From assembly GCA_016987375.1 (NCBI GenBank), contig PJRA01000077.1, positions 957,964-994,866 of the forward strand: a stretch of 36,903 nucleotides of DNA. Direction: 5' to 3'. The notes beneath the pieces are model-generated. The model saw only the letters and a list, made by a program, of their open reading frames with translations, was not told where the DNA came from and did no database searches. The translations under genes were made by a program, and so were the position numbers. How positions within the stretch are numbered: the stretch's first letter is position 1; the number at the start of each line of letters is the position of its first letter. The stretch is from Brachionus koreanus (taxonomy: Eukaryota > Rotifera > Eurotatoria > Ploima > Brachionidae). Positions 22,817 through 31,943 of this stretch are shown piece after piece.

Positions 22817-23178
22817 ATATATGTTGATCAATTTAGTATTTTTTTTTTTTGGTTTTCAAAAATTTATTGTAATTAATTAATTTCTATTTATTTTTGTTTC
22901 AATTTTATGTTTATAAAGCCCTTTAATTTTTAAATTGAACTATCACTTTTTTTTTATCATATTTGTTTGAATAATTTTAATTTAATTAGATATATGCTGA
23001 CTTTTAATGACAATATTTCAAAAATAAAAATTATTTACCAATCTTTTTTTATTAATTCTGATTTTCAAGCTTTTTTTATGAACTGTTGAAAGAAAAAAAA
23101 ATCCTTTAAATATATCACTTTAATGACATAAAGCACTTACGTGATTCACAGCTTAACCAATTATTACTTTTCTCGCTT
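22817..23178. other. 3' flank of FEZ
   Basis: About 360 bp between the FEZ stop codon and the left end of the Tc1-like element, presumably 3' UTR and spacer. Nothing else seen. Confidence 0.4.
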
Positions 23179-24299
23179 GACTATAGACATTTTGACTATA
23201 GTCTCCTCTCTGACTTCTTGTACAGCTCTCCAAAATTCAGATCCTTAAAGCAAAACGTATTTAAAAGGACTACAGTAAAATATAAATTAGTCCTCAGACT
23301 AATAAATATCCGCATGTTTCTTAGTTTGAACAATGCATATCTCTCATTAGTTAGTCATAGCTTTATCAGATTTACATATAACGGGTGAGGCATAAGTAAA
23401 TAGACAAAAGTTAAGCTTACTTTCCCGATTAGGAAAATGATCAGATGATCTAATATATATATATTTATTTAAACTAATAACCATTAGCTATAATATTGGA
23501 AAAAAAAATTTTTTAAATGCCGCTTTCTGTGACTGAACGAGAGAATTTTCGAAAAGCAGTCAAAAATTTGATTTCACAAATGAAAAAATCTTACCTTGTC
23601 GCGCACTTAACAAAGCAAGGAATTGCTCGAAGTACCATATATAATACAATCAACCGCATTCAAAATGGAGAGCCGAAAAAAGACAATAAGAGAACGGGTC
23701 GTCCAAGCAACTGGACAGCTGCAAGGAAGAAAAAACTGAAAAGATTGACCAATAACCGAACTGGAGTGAGTCAAAGACGTCTAGCTAGGAAATTTTCTGT
23801 CCACCAAAAAACAGTTGGTCGACAATTAAAAAAAATGTGTATATCATATCGTATACAAAACGTATACAAAAAATAGTGTCGTACAGTTTGAAAACGCAAA
23901 ACACTTGAGCGCAAAACTTTCAAATATGCTATATCGCTCACCTTGTTCACTTATTTTGCACGACGAAAAATACTTTACTTTTTCGGGAGACAACATGCCG
24001 GGAAATGCCGGATATTACACAAATAACAAGTCTTCTTGTTCGGACAGTGTTCGCTTTGCTGAAAAAGAGAAGTTTCCAAAGAAGGTGTTTCAAAGACATC
24101 AACCCACCAAATGTTCCTCAAGCACGTCCAATTGAAAATTTTTGGGGTTGATTAAGTCAGAAAGGGAGGTTGGCAAGCCTCAACTGAGCAGCAGCTGATT
24201 AACCGCATTAAATTAAAGTTGAAGGAAGTCGACTTAAATTCTCAAAATAACTACAACACCGACTCTAGCCAAATTATGTGTCTATAGTTTCACAGTGCA
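23179..24299 (+). mobile_element. Tc1-like DNA transposon, internally deleted
   Basis: Imperfect terminal inverted repeats bracket the element. The left end has ACTATAGACATTTTGACTATAG from 23180. The right end, read inward from 24298, has ACTATAGACAC then AATTTGGCTAGAG. They share ACTATAGACA and a TTTG-CTA-AG tail. Between them lies a broken transposase gene. The exact outer ends and TA target duplication could not be fixed: the right end reads CACTGTG inward, a common Tc1 start, but the left does not clearly match it. Confidence 0.6.
23517..24240 (+). pseudogene. broken Tc1-like transposase gene
   Basis: The first 119 codons from ATG 23517 form a paired-type DNA-binding region: a helix-turn-helix near SYLVAHLTKQGIARSTIYNTI, a GRPSNW AT-hook-like linker, and a second helix-turn-helix in VSQRRLARKFSVHQKTVGRQL. 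A stop follows. A second frame from 23905 carries the start of the catalytic domain, HDEKYFTFSGDNMPGNAGYYT, where the Asp is the first DDE residue. After KKV the middle of the catalytic domain, with the second Asp, is missing. Another frame resumes with NPPNVPQARPIENFWG, containing the terminal Glu, and TEQQLINRIKLKLKE. Stop, frameshift and deletion make it inactive. Confidence 0.82.
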
Positions 24300-25031
24300 A
24301 TACTTTGATCTCATGCGTTTAGCAAGTACTTGTATTTAACTCTGTGTAAAGGATTAGACAGAGAGCTCGCCTTCTATCTTGTTATAATTCTCAATTTTTC
24401 TTTATAATTTTCTTTTAGTTTTTTTCTTTATTTTTGTATTAGGCTAGAAGAGGCCATTTTGTTATAATTTAATAAATATATTTAAAAAGAAAACAAGCAA
24501 GTTATAATTCACCCCTCAACTTGAAAAGTTGTTTTCTTTGAGTAAAACAAATTTTAACCACATTGAATATTAAAATATTAATCACCATTAAAATTTAACT
24601 TGTGGTATTTTTTTGGAATCTTAATTTTAAAAGAAAAAGTCTTAGTTAGTATCTAAAAAAAAACTATAAATGAATAAGATTTCTATTTTATATTTAAACT
24701 GTCTTTTTTAAGAAACTTAGTTCTAATTTGAATTAAGATACGATCTATCTAATAACCGTAAATCTTTAAAGATTTTTCAATTAATAACTTTGCCTCATTC
24801 TATTTCAGGAAGTTGTCATTTTTTATAGCTATATCTCGGGATTTTATAGGAAATAGATTTAACTTTTGTAAATATTTATGTCGCCTAATCAAAAGATCTG
24901 TTTTTTAGTTCAAAAAATTTCTTTTATGGATCATTTTCTATTCAATTAATTTTGTTATCATTTTTATACATTTGTTACCTTATCCATGCGGAGCATCTTT
25001 TAATTAAAATGTTTATAAACTTAAAAGCCTA
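24300..25031. other. spacer right of the Tc1-like element
   Basis: At 24330-24480 a slightly GC-richer patch ends in TTTAATAAATATATT and looks like the 3' tail of a LINE, but no motif secures this. The rest is A+T-rich with no feature. Confidence 0.3.
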
Positions 25032-25340
25032 TTCTAATTGTGAAAAAATATTTGAAAATTTAAGGGTCTTTAATTAAAAAGATTTACTTGTCTCTTATAA
25101 ACTATTTTGACCGATCAGTATTTTTTAAAAGATTTTGATCTAAAGAATAAACAGATTAATTGATGATGCTATTAAATTTAACTGTGTATAAAAAATTCTA
25201 TTTTTAAATAATAAAAATTCAAAAAAACCGATTGTTGACAACTAATTATATAGTTCTTTATTTCTAAAACTTTATTATTTTATAAAGCAAGACAATAAAA
25301 ATTCTCATCATCTTGTAGAATTTTTCGTAATTTTTAAATA

Positions 25341-25454
25341 NNNNNNNNNNNNNNNNNNNNNNNNNNNNNNNNNNNNNNNNNNNNNNNNNNNNNNNNNNNN
25401 NNNNNNNNNNNNNNNNNNNNNNNNNNNNNNNNNNNNNNNNNNNNNNNNNNNNNN
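25341..25454. other. assembly gap (114 N)
   Basis: Run of undetermined bases inside the inverted repeat. Any open frame that crosses it is an artefact. Confidence 0.99.
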
Positions 25455-25558
25455 TATACAAATCTTTTAACATGGCGAAGATTTTTTCTCCAGTACAACC
25501 ATTGTAAAAAAAAAAGTATTTTATAAAAATAGTTGTGAATAATTTTCTTTAATATTCT

Positions 25559-25626
25559 TTAAGGGTTTAAATAACAGACCAAATAAAGTAAGAGACAAGT
25601 AAATCTTTTTAATTAAAGACCCTTAA
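25559..25626. repeat. 68-bp repeat with TTAAGGG/CCCTTAA ends, copy B
   Basis: Same length and end structure as copy A at 171-238, starting TTAAGGGTTTAAATAACAGACC and closing AAAGACCCTTAA. It forms part of the right arm of the inverted repeat, so most of it is duplicated in inverted form at about 25060-25097. Confidence 0.6.
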
Positions 25627-25654
25627 ATTTTCAAATATTTTTTCACAATTAGAA

Positions 25655-26223
25655 AAAAATTTTATCTTTTTTTCCTTTTTGTACTAAAATTTGACATTGC
25701 CTCAAAATATTTAAAAAAAATAAAATTATTGTTAATTGCGTTTGATATTGTTAAAAATTATTGTTACATTAAACTTTAAAAATAATTTAAATGCTTATTG
25801 ATCAGTATGCATAATATTTTAAAAATGACAATGATAAAATTTTTTTCTAATTCTGAAAAAATGGTTCTTATAACAGTAGATTATTGTACAAATTTGTACA
25901 AACGAATTCTAAACTGTGGAAAAAACTCTCTATTTTTCTAACTCTCTATTCTTATAATGCACACTATTAAAAAAACAATGGATAAAATTTTCAATAAATT
26001 GCACAGTTTTTGCAAATGAAAAAAGAATTTATCTTTTTTCTATTTTGTTGTGTAATTTTTGTACTAACATTGTCATATTTTAAAAGAATTGAAAGTGTTG
26101 AAAAACATATTAAAAAATCTTAAATCAGTGGACATGCTTTTCTTGCTTTTCCTTCATTCAAAAATGTTTTTAAAATTTTAAAAAATTTTAAAAGATTTCT
26201 GTTCAAATAAAAAAAATTTACGC
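25655..26223. other. spacer between the inverted repeat and the p24 gene
   Basis: About 570 bp of A+T-rich sequence, presumably including the 3' UTR of the minus-strand p24 gene. Nothing else seen. Confidence 0.4.
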
Positions 26224-26874
26224 CTAATATTTATTTAGATAACTGTGATTATTTTTGGTAAACATTTTTTTTAAAAATTTAATTTGAATAAATGAAGTAA
26301 TTAAAATGGCAAAAAAATTAAAAGTGGATAAAATTCCGACTTTAGTTCTTAAATCAATGGCAAAATTGGCTCCAATTGTTTTAGCTTGTTTGTGAATTAT
26401 TTGAATTTCGTTTATTGATTCCATTTTAATGTGAATGTTCTCTATGAATTTTTCAGTAAAATCTGCTGCAAATGGTACTTTCACTCCTGCTTCTTGACGC
26501 AATGAATCCACATGTTTTGGATCAACAGGTTTAATTTCAAAAAAAATAATCTTATGAGATATAGTTGAAAAGCTATTGCTAAAACAAAACTTATAAACAC
26601 CAATATGTGTACTAAAAAATGTAAAAACATCTAATTTTTTTGTTTTAGTTCCCGAATATACGCGTTTTTTTGCTGGAGATTCCAAAAAAAAATCTATATC
26701 TAAATTGCCACCTTTTAAAACACCATATTTGAAAATGTATTCAATTGTTCGTTCAAATTTGTGAAACATACAAAATTGCTCATTATTTTCAACTTCAAAT
26801 GTTAGTTTAATGGATGATTTGTCACTAGAGCATCTATTTAAAATACACAGAATTAAAATTATTTTTTTAAGCAT
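26224..26874 (-). CDS. p24 / TMED-family cargo receptor, intronless and divergent
   Basis: A 216-residue type I membrane protein with the full p24 layout: signal peptide (1-17, MLKKIILILCILNRCSS), GOLD domain (about 20-115) with the two disulphide cysteines Cys35 (NEQFC) and Cys97 (VYKFCFSN-x-FST), a heptad-like segment (125-178), one transmembrane helix (about 180-199) and a short tail. KFCFSNSFSTISHK closely matches the TMED1/3/5/7 group. These proteins cycle between ER and Golgi in COPII and COPI vesicles and select cargo such as GPI-anchored proteins. The tail (LKKMFTKNNHSYLNKY) has a dibasic pair next to the membrane but lacks the usual terminal KKXX. No introns, unlike its neighbours, so a retrocopy is possible. 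The frame is intact. Confidence 0.85.
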   Translation of the reverse strand: MLKKIILILCILNRCSSDKSSIKLTFEVENNEQFCMFHKFERTIEYIFKYGVLKGGNLDIDFFLESPAKKRVYSGTKTKKLDVFTFFSTHIGVYKFCFSNSFSTISHKIIFFEIKPVDPKHVDSLRQEAGVKVPFAADFTEKFIENIHIKMESINEIQIIHKQAKTIGANFAIDLRTKVGILSTFNFFAILITSFIQIKFLKKMFTKNNHSYLNKY

Positions 26875-27097
26875 TTTTTATCTGACTTATACTGCTACGT
26901 GTTCGATATTAATTTTTTTTAATGAAAGCATTGTAACAGATTTATTCTATAAGGTATGAAGAAAAATTTTTTTAAGAAAATAAAGTTTCTTTTTTTACAA
27001 CTAGAATAAAAATAGTCTTTTAAATTTTATTTAAAAGTTAATAAAATATTATAATTAAATTAAAAGTTTAAAATTAATCAGCAACTGTGACTTCTAT

Positions 27098-27256
27098 TTA
27101 ATCAGAGGATGAATAGCCGTAATAACGCGGGTATCTATGATATGACCCAAAGTGGTGGCCGAAGTTATTGTGTCCACCATGATAATAGCCATGATAGCCA
27201 TTGTATCCACCGAAGCCTCCGTAGCCGTAGCCTGGATATCCATATTGATAAAACAT
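27098..27256 (-). CDS. 52-residue Gly/Tyr/His-rich protein
   Basis: A minus-strand frame from ATG at 27256 to TAA reads MFYQYGYPGYGYGGFGGYNG, then repeated GYHG, GGHNN, GHHF and YHRYPRYYGY units, ending SSSD. Gly, Tyr and His make up most of it and almost no other residue repeats, so the composition is not a by-product of the A+T-rich background; indeed the segment is conspicuously GC-richer. A TATA-like TATATAAATC lies 28-37 bp upstream. No signal peptide is present, so it is either a cytosolic low-complexity peptide or the last exon of a longer protein. Similar compositions occur in invertebrate cuticle, adhesive and antimicrobial peptides, but no family assignment is justified. Confidence 0.6.
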   Translation of the reverse strand: MFYQYGYPGYGYGGFGGYNGYHGYYHGGHNNFGHHFGSYHRYPRYYGYSSSD

Positions 27257-29384
27257 ATTTCTTACGAAAAAAACATTTCTGTTGATTTATATATTCTAAA
27301 TAATTACAAAATTATTGTCTACTCAAGCGTGTTGTCATATTTATTTTTGCGTCAGAACACTAATTTATTAATTTATTAGTAATCTAAAATAATTTTAATT
27401 AAAAAAATTTGATAGAATGAAGTAAATTAATAAAATTTTATTTATGCTGAGAAAATTATTAACTATGTAAAAACATCAATGTCATATGCAAATATGGCGA
27501 ATTTTATAAGTCAAGTAATCACTTTGTTCCAACTCTTCTTATGATTGGAATTTTTTAATCTTCTTTTTTCTTCTTAGACTGGTCATTTATCCAGATTTGT
27601 TTTAAGCTCTTGGTTTGAAATATTATCTTCATGGATATTCCGATTTAATGTTCAAACGAAAGCTTCTTATCTATCTAAATAAGTGTGAAATCGAATCATT
27701 TTTTTTCAAAATCGAATCGAAACTAGAAAAAATTATATTTTTTGTGTCTTATTCAATTTAATCATCCGTATTTATAGTTCCCAAAAATCCCAAAAACCTT
27801 AAACAATCTTCCTGACCTTTTTGTCCCTTTGTTTCTCTTTTTCTTTTTAATGAATGCTTGAATTTAAAAAATAAACCAGATGACTTTAAGTTAGCAATTG
27901 TTAGCATTAGTTATTCAAAAATAAAGAAAATAGAGCCGACATAAATATTTTTAAGGCTATATCAGTTTTGTTTGCTTTTTCAGTCTTTCAAAGATGTTTG
28001 AAAGACAAAGAGCTCTTGATAGATTGTTATCTTTTGCCTATAAAATATTATTTTTTCTTAATATACCTGAAAAGTTCAGAACAAAACTAATGAAGAATGA
28101 CTCAAGAAATTTAGGAATAGCAGTAACCTGATCGAACCAATGTAAAATATGGCTAATGGTGAAATAACCTTTGAATATTTTTATACAAGAGTGATAAATA
28201 GCTTTGTGACCAAGAGATCAATATAGAAGTCTTCAACATTCAAGCATCGTATATTCAATTATATCAATTTGATTTTTCAGCTTTAGAAAAAAAAATTTAA
28301 TTCAAATGCTTTACTTTTTAAATAATTTTTTTTTGTATCTTTTAATTTGTAATCAGACTTATGCAAGGTAAAATAAAAATTAGTTTTAAAGTCTTAAATT
28401 AAAATTATTTTTTACGACAAAAAATCATTATTAATTACATTTTTTTTAAGTTGAAATTTTAATTTAAAAATTAAATGTCAAAATTAATTAGATTATTTTA
28501 TTCGATAAATTTAAAGAATTTTTTATCTATATTAAAGTTTTTATTGTGAAAAACTCAAAAAAAAAAGTCGTTTTAAAGTCTTTTCAAAGTTGACTTTATG
28601 ACTTTTGAACAACTCTTTTTGTAAAAATTAAATAAATGAAGTATTAATAAGTCATTGATGTTTTATCTTGAAATTTTAATTAATTTATTAAAGGCTTTTT
28701 ATTCTGAAAAAATATTTTAAAAAATTGCCAAGTCGAAAAATTTTTTAAGTCATTTAAGTAAATATTCGAGTTTTATTTAGAATTTTTGCTTATCAGCTAA
28801 GTTGGTTCCGTTCAGTTTCAAGTTTTGGATGTATTATTTTGGATCTTTACGAGCTCTATCAATGCATAATATATTCTATTATCAAAGCCTCTCTGTCCTG
28901 GTCCTGCTATGATAATAGGACATACTTTTTACTATTATATGATGAAAAAATTAATTGTTATCATCAGAAATTTTACCTAATTTGATAATATATTTTATAA
29001 ATAGATAGCAAAATTAAATTGATAATAACCAAAAAGAAATTTTATCAAGTTTTCAAAAATAATTAGCTCTTTCTAAAAATATTTTTTCACCATGCCCAAA
29101 ACTCATGAATGGTTCATATTTTAAGCCCATCTGGCCTTCATTGATCATGAAGACAGAGAACGCGCTCTAAATGGGTCCTTTAACATGTATTGTATTAGAT
29201 CTCTTTGTTGATTTTATTCTAAAAAAATTTATAAAATAAAAACTTCAAAAGAAAAATTTTTAATTTTCGTATTGCTACGTCATTATTGGAAAAAAAAACA
29301 CCTATCATGAGAGTAATCTATATTCTTAAACTATAAAAACTACAAGATTTGTTTTAAAAAATTTAATAGTAGTGATAAAAGCCT
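27257..29384. other. spacer with a possible small minus-strand ORF
   Basis: Mostly A+T-rich. A minus-strand 25-codon frame at 27555-27632 reads MKIIFQTKSLKQIWINDQSK and ends in Lys/Glu/Asp; its Lys-rich end looks like a protein C-terminus, but nothing upstream joins to it. A POU-type ATGCAAAT octamer is at 27485-27492. A patch at 29090-29190 is a little GC-richer and could be decayed transposon sequence ahead of the mariner relic. Confidence 0.3.
27284..27293 (-). promoter_or_regulatory. TATA-like box of the Gly/Tyr/His-rich gene
   Basis: TATATAAATC on the minus strand ends 28 bp before the ATG at 27256. If functional, the 5' UTR would be almost nil. A second ATG between them opens only a four-codon frame. 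Confidence 0.35.
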
Positions 29385-29880
29385 TTAAAGGCTCAGGTAG
29401 ACCAGTCATCCTCGATCAGAATGATATGTGTATGACTGTTGAGAGCAACCCCAAAGTTGATACTCGTTTATTATCAAATGATCTTTATATATCAATATCT
29501 GAAATATCTTGTAACCTAAATTTGACTAACAAAGCTTACAGATGTTACTGAGTTGTTTCTCATGATTTAACATAATTTGATATTAAACGACATACTCAAA
29601 TGTGTAGTAAACTACTTAAAATCCCATTGAAGAATGATTTTCCATGCGGATTATTACTTGTGATGGAAAGTGGAATCTATTTTCGATATCATGATATCAG
29701 AAACCTATGTTTGGACCTGTCTAAACCAATTTTTTCAAGATAACAAAGACCTCATATAGCTAGAAGAGCAATGAAAAAAATATAGGAGCTGGAAGGGATG
29801 GAACTTTATACTCACCCAGCATATGGACCAGTTCTGATTATCATCTTTTAGGCTCAATGGATCATATTTTTTTTATTGAT
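29385..29880 (+). pseudogene. mariner (DD34D-type) transposase relic
   Basis: Plus-strand fragments follow mariner order: GSGRPVILDQNDM (GRP linker), VESNPKVDTRLLSNDLYISISEISCNLN (second helix-turn-helix), RIITCDGKWNLF (first catalytic Asp; the usual DEKW is DGKW), then, after a deletion, RPHIA and SDYHLLGSMDHIFF near the third catalytic Asp. Several stops and frame changes, plus the lost middle, make it inactive. The N-terminal helix-turn-helix was not recognised upstream and terminal repeats were not found. Confidence 0.78.
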
Positions 29881-30241
29881 AAATTAAAAAATGTTAAAAA
29901 AAAACGCAAAATTTTTTCATTCACACAAATATTTTACTCAATTAATATCTTGATTTATAACATTATTTAATAATTGAAACTATTTTTATAATCTTTATAA
30001 TCTATTTTTATAATTTTTATAATAAAGAAAAAACTAATTGAGCTTTGACTGATCATTTAAAGAGTTAGATCAATAGAATTAAAAAAAAAAAACGAATAAT
30101 CGGAAATTAATTTATTTTCTTTAAATACAAGTATTTCAACAAAAAAATAAAAAAAAATAGTGAACAAATTTCAAAAAAGAAAAAAAAAACAATATTAATG
30201 TATTTATTAAAATATTTTCAAAAAACGATAATTTAAAAATA
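29881..30241. other. spacer, probable 3' UTR of the unrecognised minus-strand gene
   Basis: A-rich and T-rich runs between the mariner relic and the stop codon of the minus-strand gene at 30242. Nothing else seen. Confidence 0.4.
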
Positions 30242-31943
30242 TCACTCGGTAGCATTTGACTCAGTAGGTGTTGCATTAGCGCCATTAGCTGTAGCCTGCC
30301 TTAAATCATTATTACATTTTTTTATTAAAATTTTTCCATATTCTAGACTCTTTTTCAAATCATTTATTTCACTGAACACATCTGTCATTGCCTCAGGCAA
30401 AATTTTGACTTTCTTTCTCTTTTTTTTGCGTCTAATTGTGGTTGAGTAAAGCAATTCCTTCAGCTTTTGATGATAGGACTCGCAAACAGTTACCAATTTT
30501 CCCAAATTGAACAACAAATACGAGTGAAATTTTTGATAACACTCTCCAGCTTTGTGTTGATTGAGCAGTTTATCAACCTCGCTGAATATTAAAATATACT
30601 TGGCCTGTCTCTTGTTTATCCATTTGACGATTCTCTCTTTAACAAGCTCGTCCAAGCTTTCTTCCTCTTCCACTCTTTTAAGCAAATAGCGATTAAGTGC
30701 ATCAATTCCTTTTGAGTAACTTTCGTGATTTTTGAACGACTTTGAACTAGCAGACTGAATCGGCTGATAGTCATTGTTCTCTTTTTCCATTTTGTCCTCA
30801 TGGGTCCTACAAAACTCCTTGAAACTTGGTATACTCAAATCGGCATCGTTGCTGGTCGTCTTTTCACAACTGCTATTCTCGTCATTGCTGCATTCGCTGT
30901 TCCACATCTCATCCTCTTCAGGGTTGGTCTCGCGAGCTCTTTCACACTTGTTTATGTAGCGCCTTATCGAGACACCAATCTCAGGTATCAAACTAATCAA
31001 ATGATTGTTCATGTCCAACAAGTCATACATGCCAGCATATCTGTCCTGTGAGTTAATTAGTCTCCGGTACTCAAATATGTTAGTTTGAAGTCTTTTGGAG
31101 CACTCATATCTGATAAAGGCTTTGGTTTTGTTGAACAATTTTTTGGTCTTGCGGTGATTGTTTTTGCAAACATAGTCTCTTTCATGCTCGACTATAATTG
31201 AGTTAAGCTCGTCAAGCACCATGTCATACTCGTTCAAAAGTCTTATTAGTGAACTAAATTGAAATTTTAATGAGTCGCCACATTCAAGCATGTGCACACG
31301 TTGAATGTAAGACTCACAAAATTGCTTATAGTATTTTATAAAAACGTTGATTTTTTCTAAAACTGATTTACATTTAAGCTCTTTCAGTTCTCTTTCTCTT
31401 ATTATGTTGAGGTCTTGTTCGGTGTCACAATCATCGCCTACACCATCTGCATCGACATGACTCTTTTTTGGATAGTGCACTGGTGCTGATCTGAATGAAC
31501 TAGGTCTGGCCTGATTATAAACTGGTGGTCTATACACATTTGATTGGTATGACTGGTAGTAGACGGTCTGAGGTGCTTGTACTGGTTGATAATAGTAAGG
31601 AATGATTGGCGGGGGGTTGGTCATGTAATACGAAGGATTCACATAGACTTGATGACCATTCATTACTGAATTTTGGCCTTGATAATAGTAGTTTGGTGTT
31701 TGATACGGGGTTGAATGGGGTACTGATAATGCTGGTGGCGCCAATGGTGGTGACGGTTGTTGCTGTTTTTCTTGCACAGAAGCTTGTCTTGGTCTTACAT
31801 CTGCTTCTTGAACTGGCTCCTGCTTTATCACTCCGTTGAGCAAGTTTGCCGGTTTATTAGATGAAAGTATTTCTTTGAGGAGCTTCTCCGCTTTGGCTGC
31901 AATCTCAAACACATCTTCATTTTTGGCTTGAGATTTAGTACCA
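30242..31943 (-). CDS. large unrecognised protein: Pro/Tyr/Gln-rich N-half, helical C-half (5' exon missing)
   Basis: One long exon of about 566 codons ends in TGA at 30242. It has no in-frame ATG near its start: after an acceptor-like TTTAAAG the frame runs GTKSQAKNEDVFEIAAKAEK, so the first coding exon lies upstream (right) and was not found. Roughly residues 40-160 are rich in Pro, Tyr, Gln and Ser (YYYQ, PPPIIPYYYQPV), likely disordered. The rest is charged and predicted helical, with two long amphipathic stretches around CKSVLEKINVFIKYYKQF and LVKERIVKWINKRQAKYI, an acidic Glu/Asp/Ser region between them, and a basic RRKKKRKKVK cluster near the C-terminus that could be a nuclear signal. 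Base composition is clearly less A+T-rich than the surroundings. I recognise no domain. Confidence 0.7.

Larger units (their letters stand above)
25032..25654. repeat. 66-bp perfect inverted repeat flanking the assembly gap
   Basis: The left arm (25032-25097) and right arm (25589-25654) are exact reverse complements over 66 bp, including CTAATTGTGAAAAAATATTT and GATTTACTTGTCTCTTA. They are separated by 491 bp that include the 114-base run of N's. The right arm contains most of repeat copy B (25559-25626). The left arm contains the matching half of a third, inverted copy (about 25060-25128) that then diverges. The transcript or single strand could form a long hairpin. It may be a foldback element or a recent inverted duplication; alternatively the gap joins two reads of one locus in opposite orientation. 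Confidence 0.8.

Noticed and set aside
25264..25473. Minus-strand ORF across the N's
   Set aside because: It is open only because undetermined bases hide stops.
27152..27379. 75-codon plus-strand ORF
   Set aside because: It is the antisense of the Gly/Tyr/His-rich gene plus its A+T-rich upstream region, with no start context or family motif.
30616..31839. Several ORFs inside the unrecognised gene on either strand
   Set aside because: They are shadow frames of the long minus-strand exon, which has the more protein-like composition.
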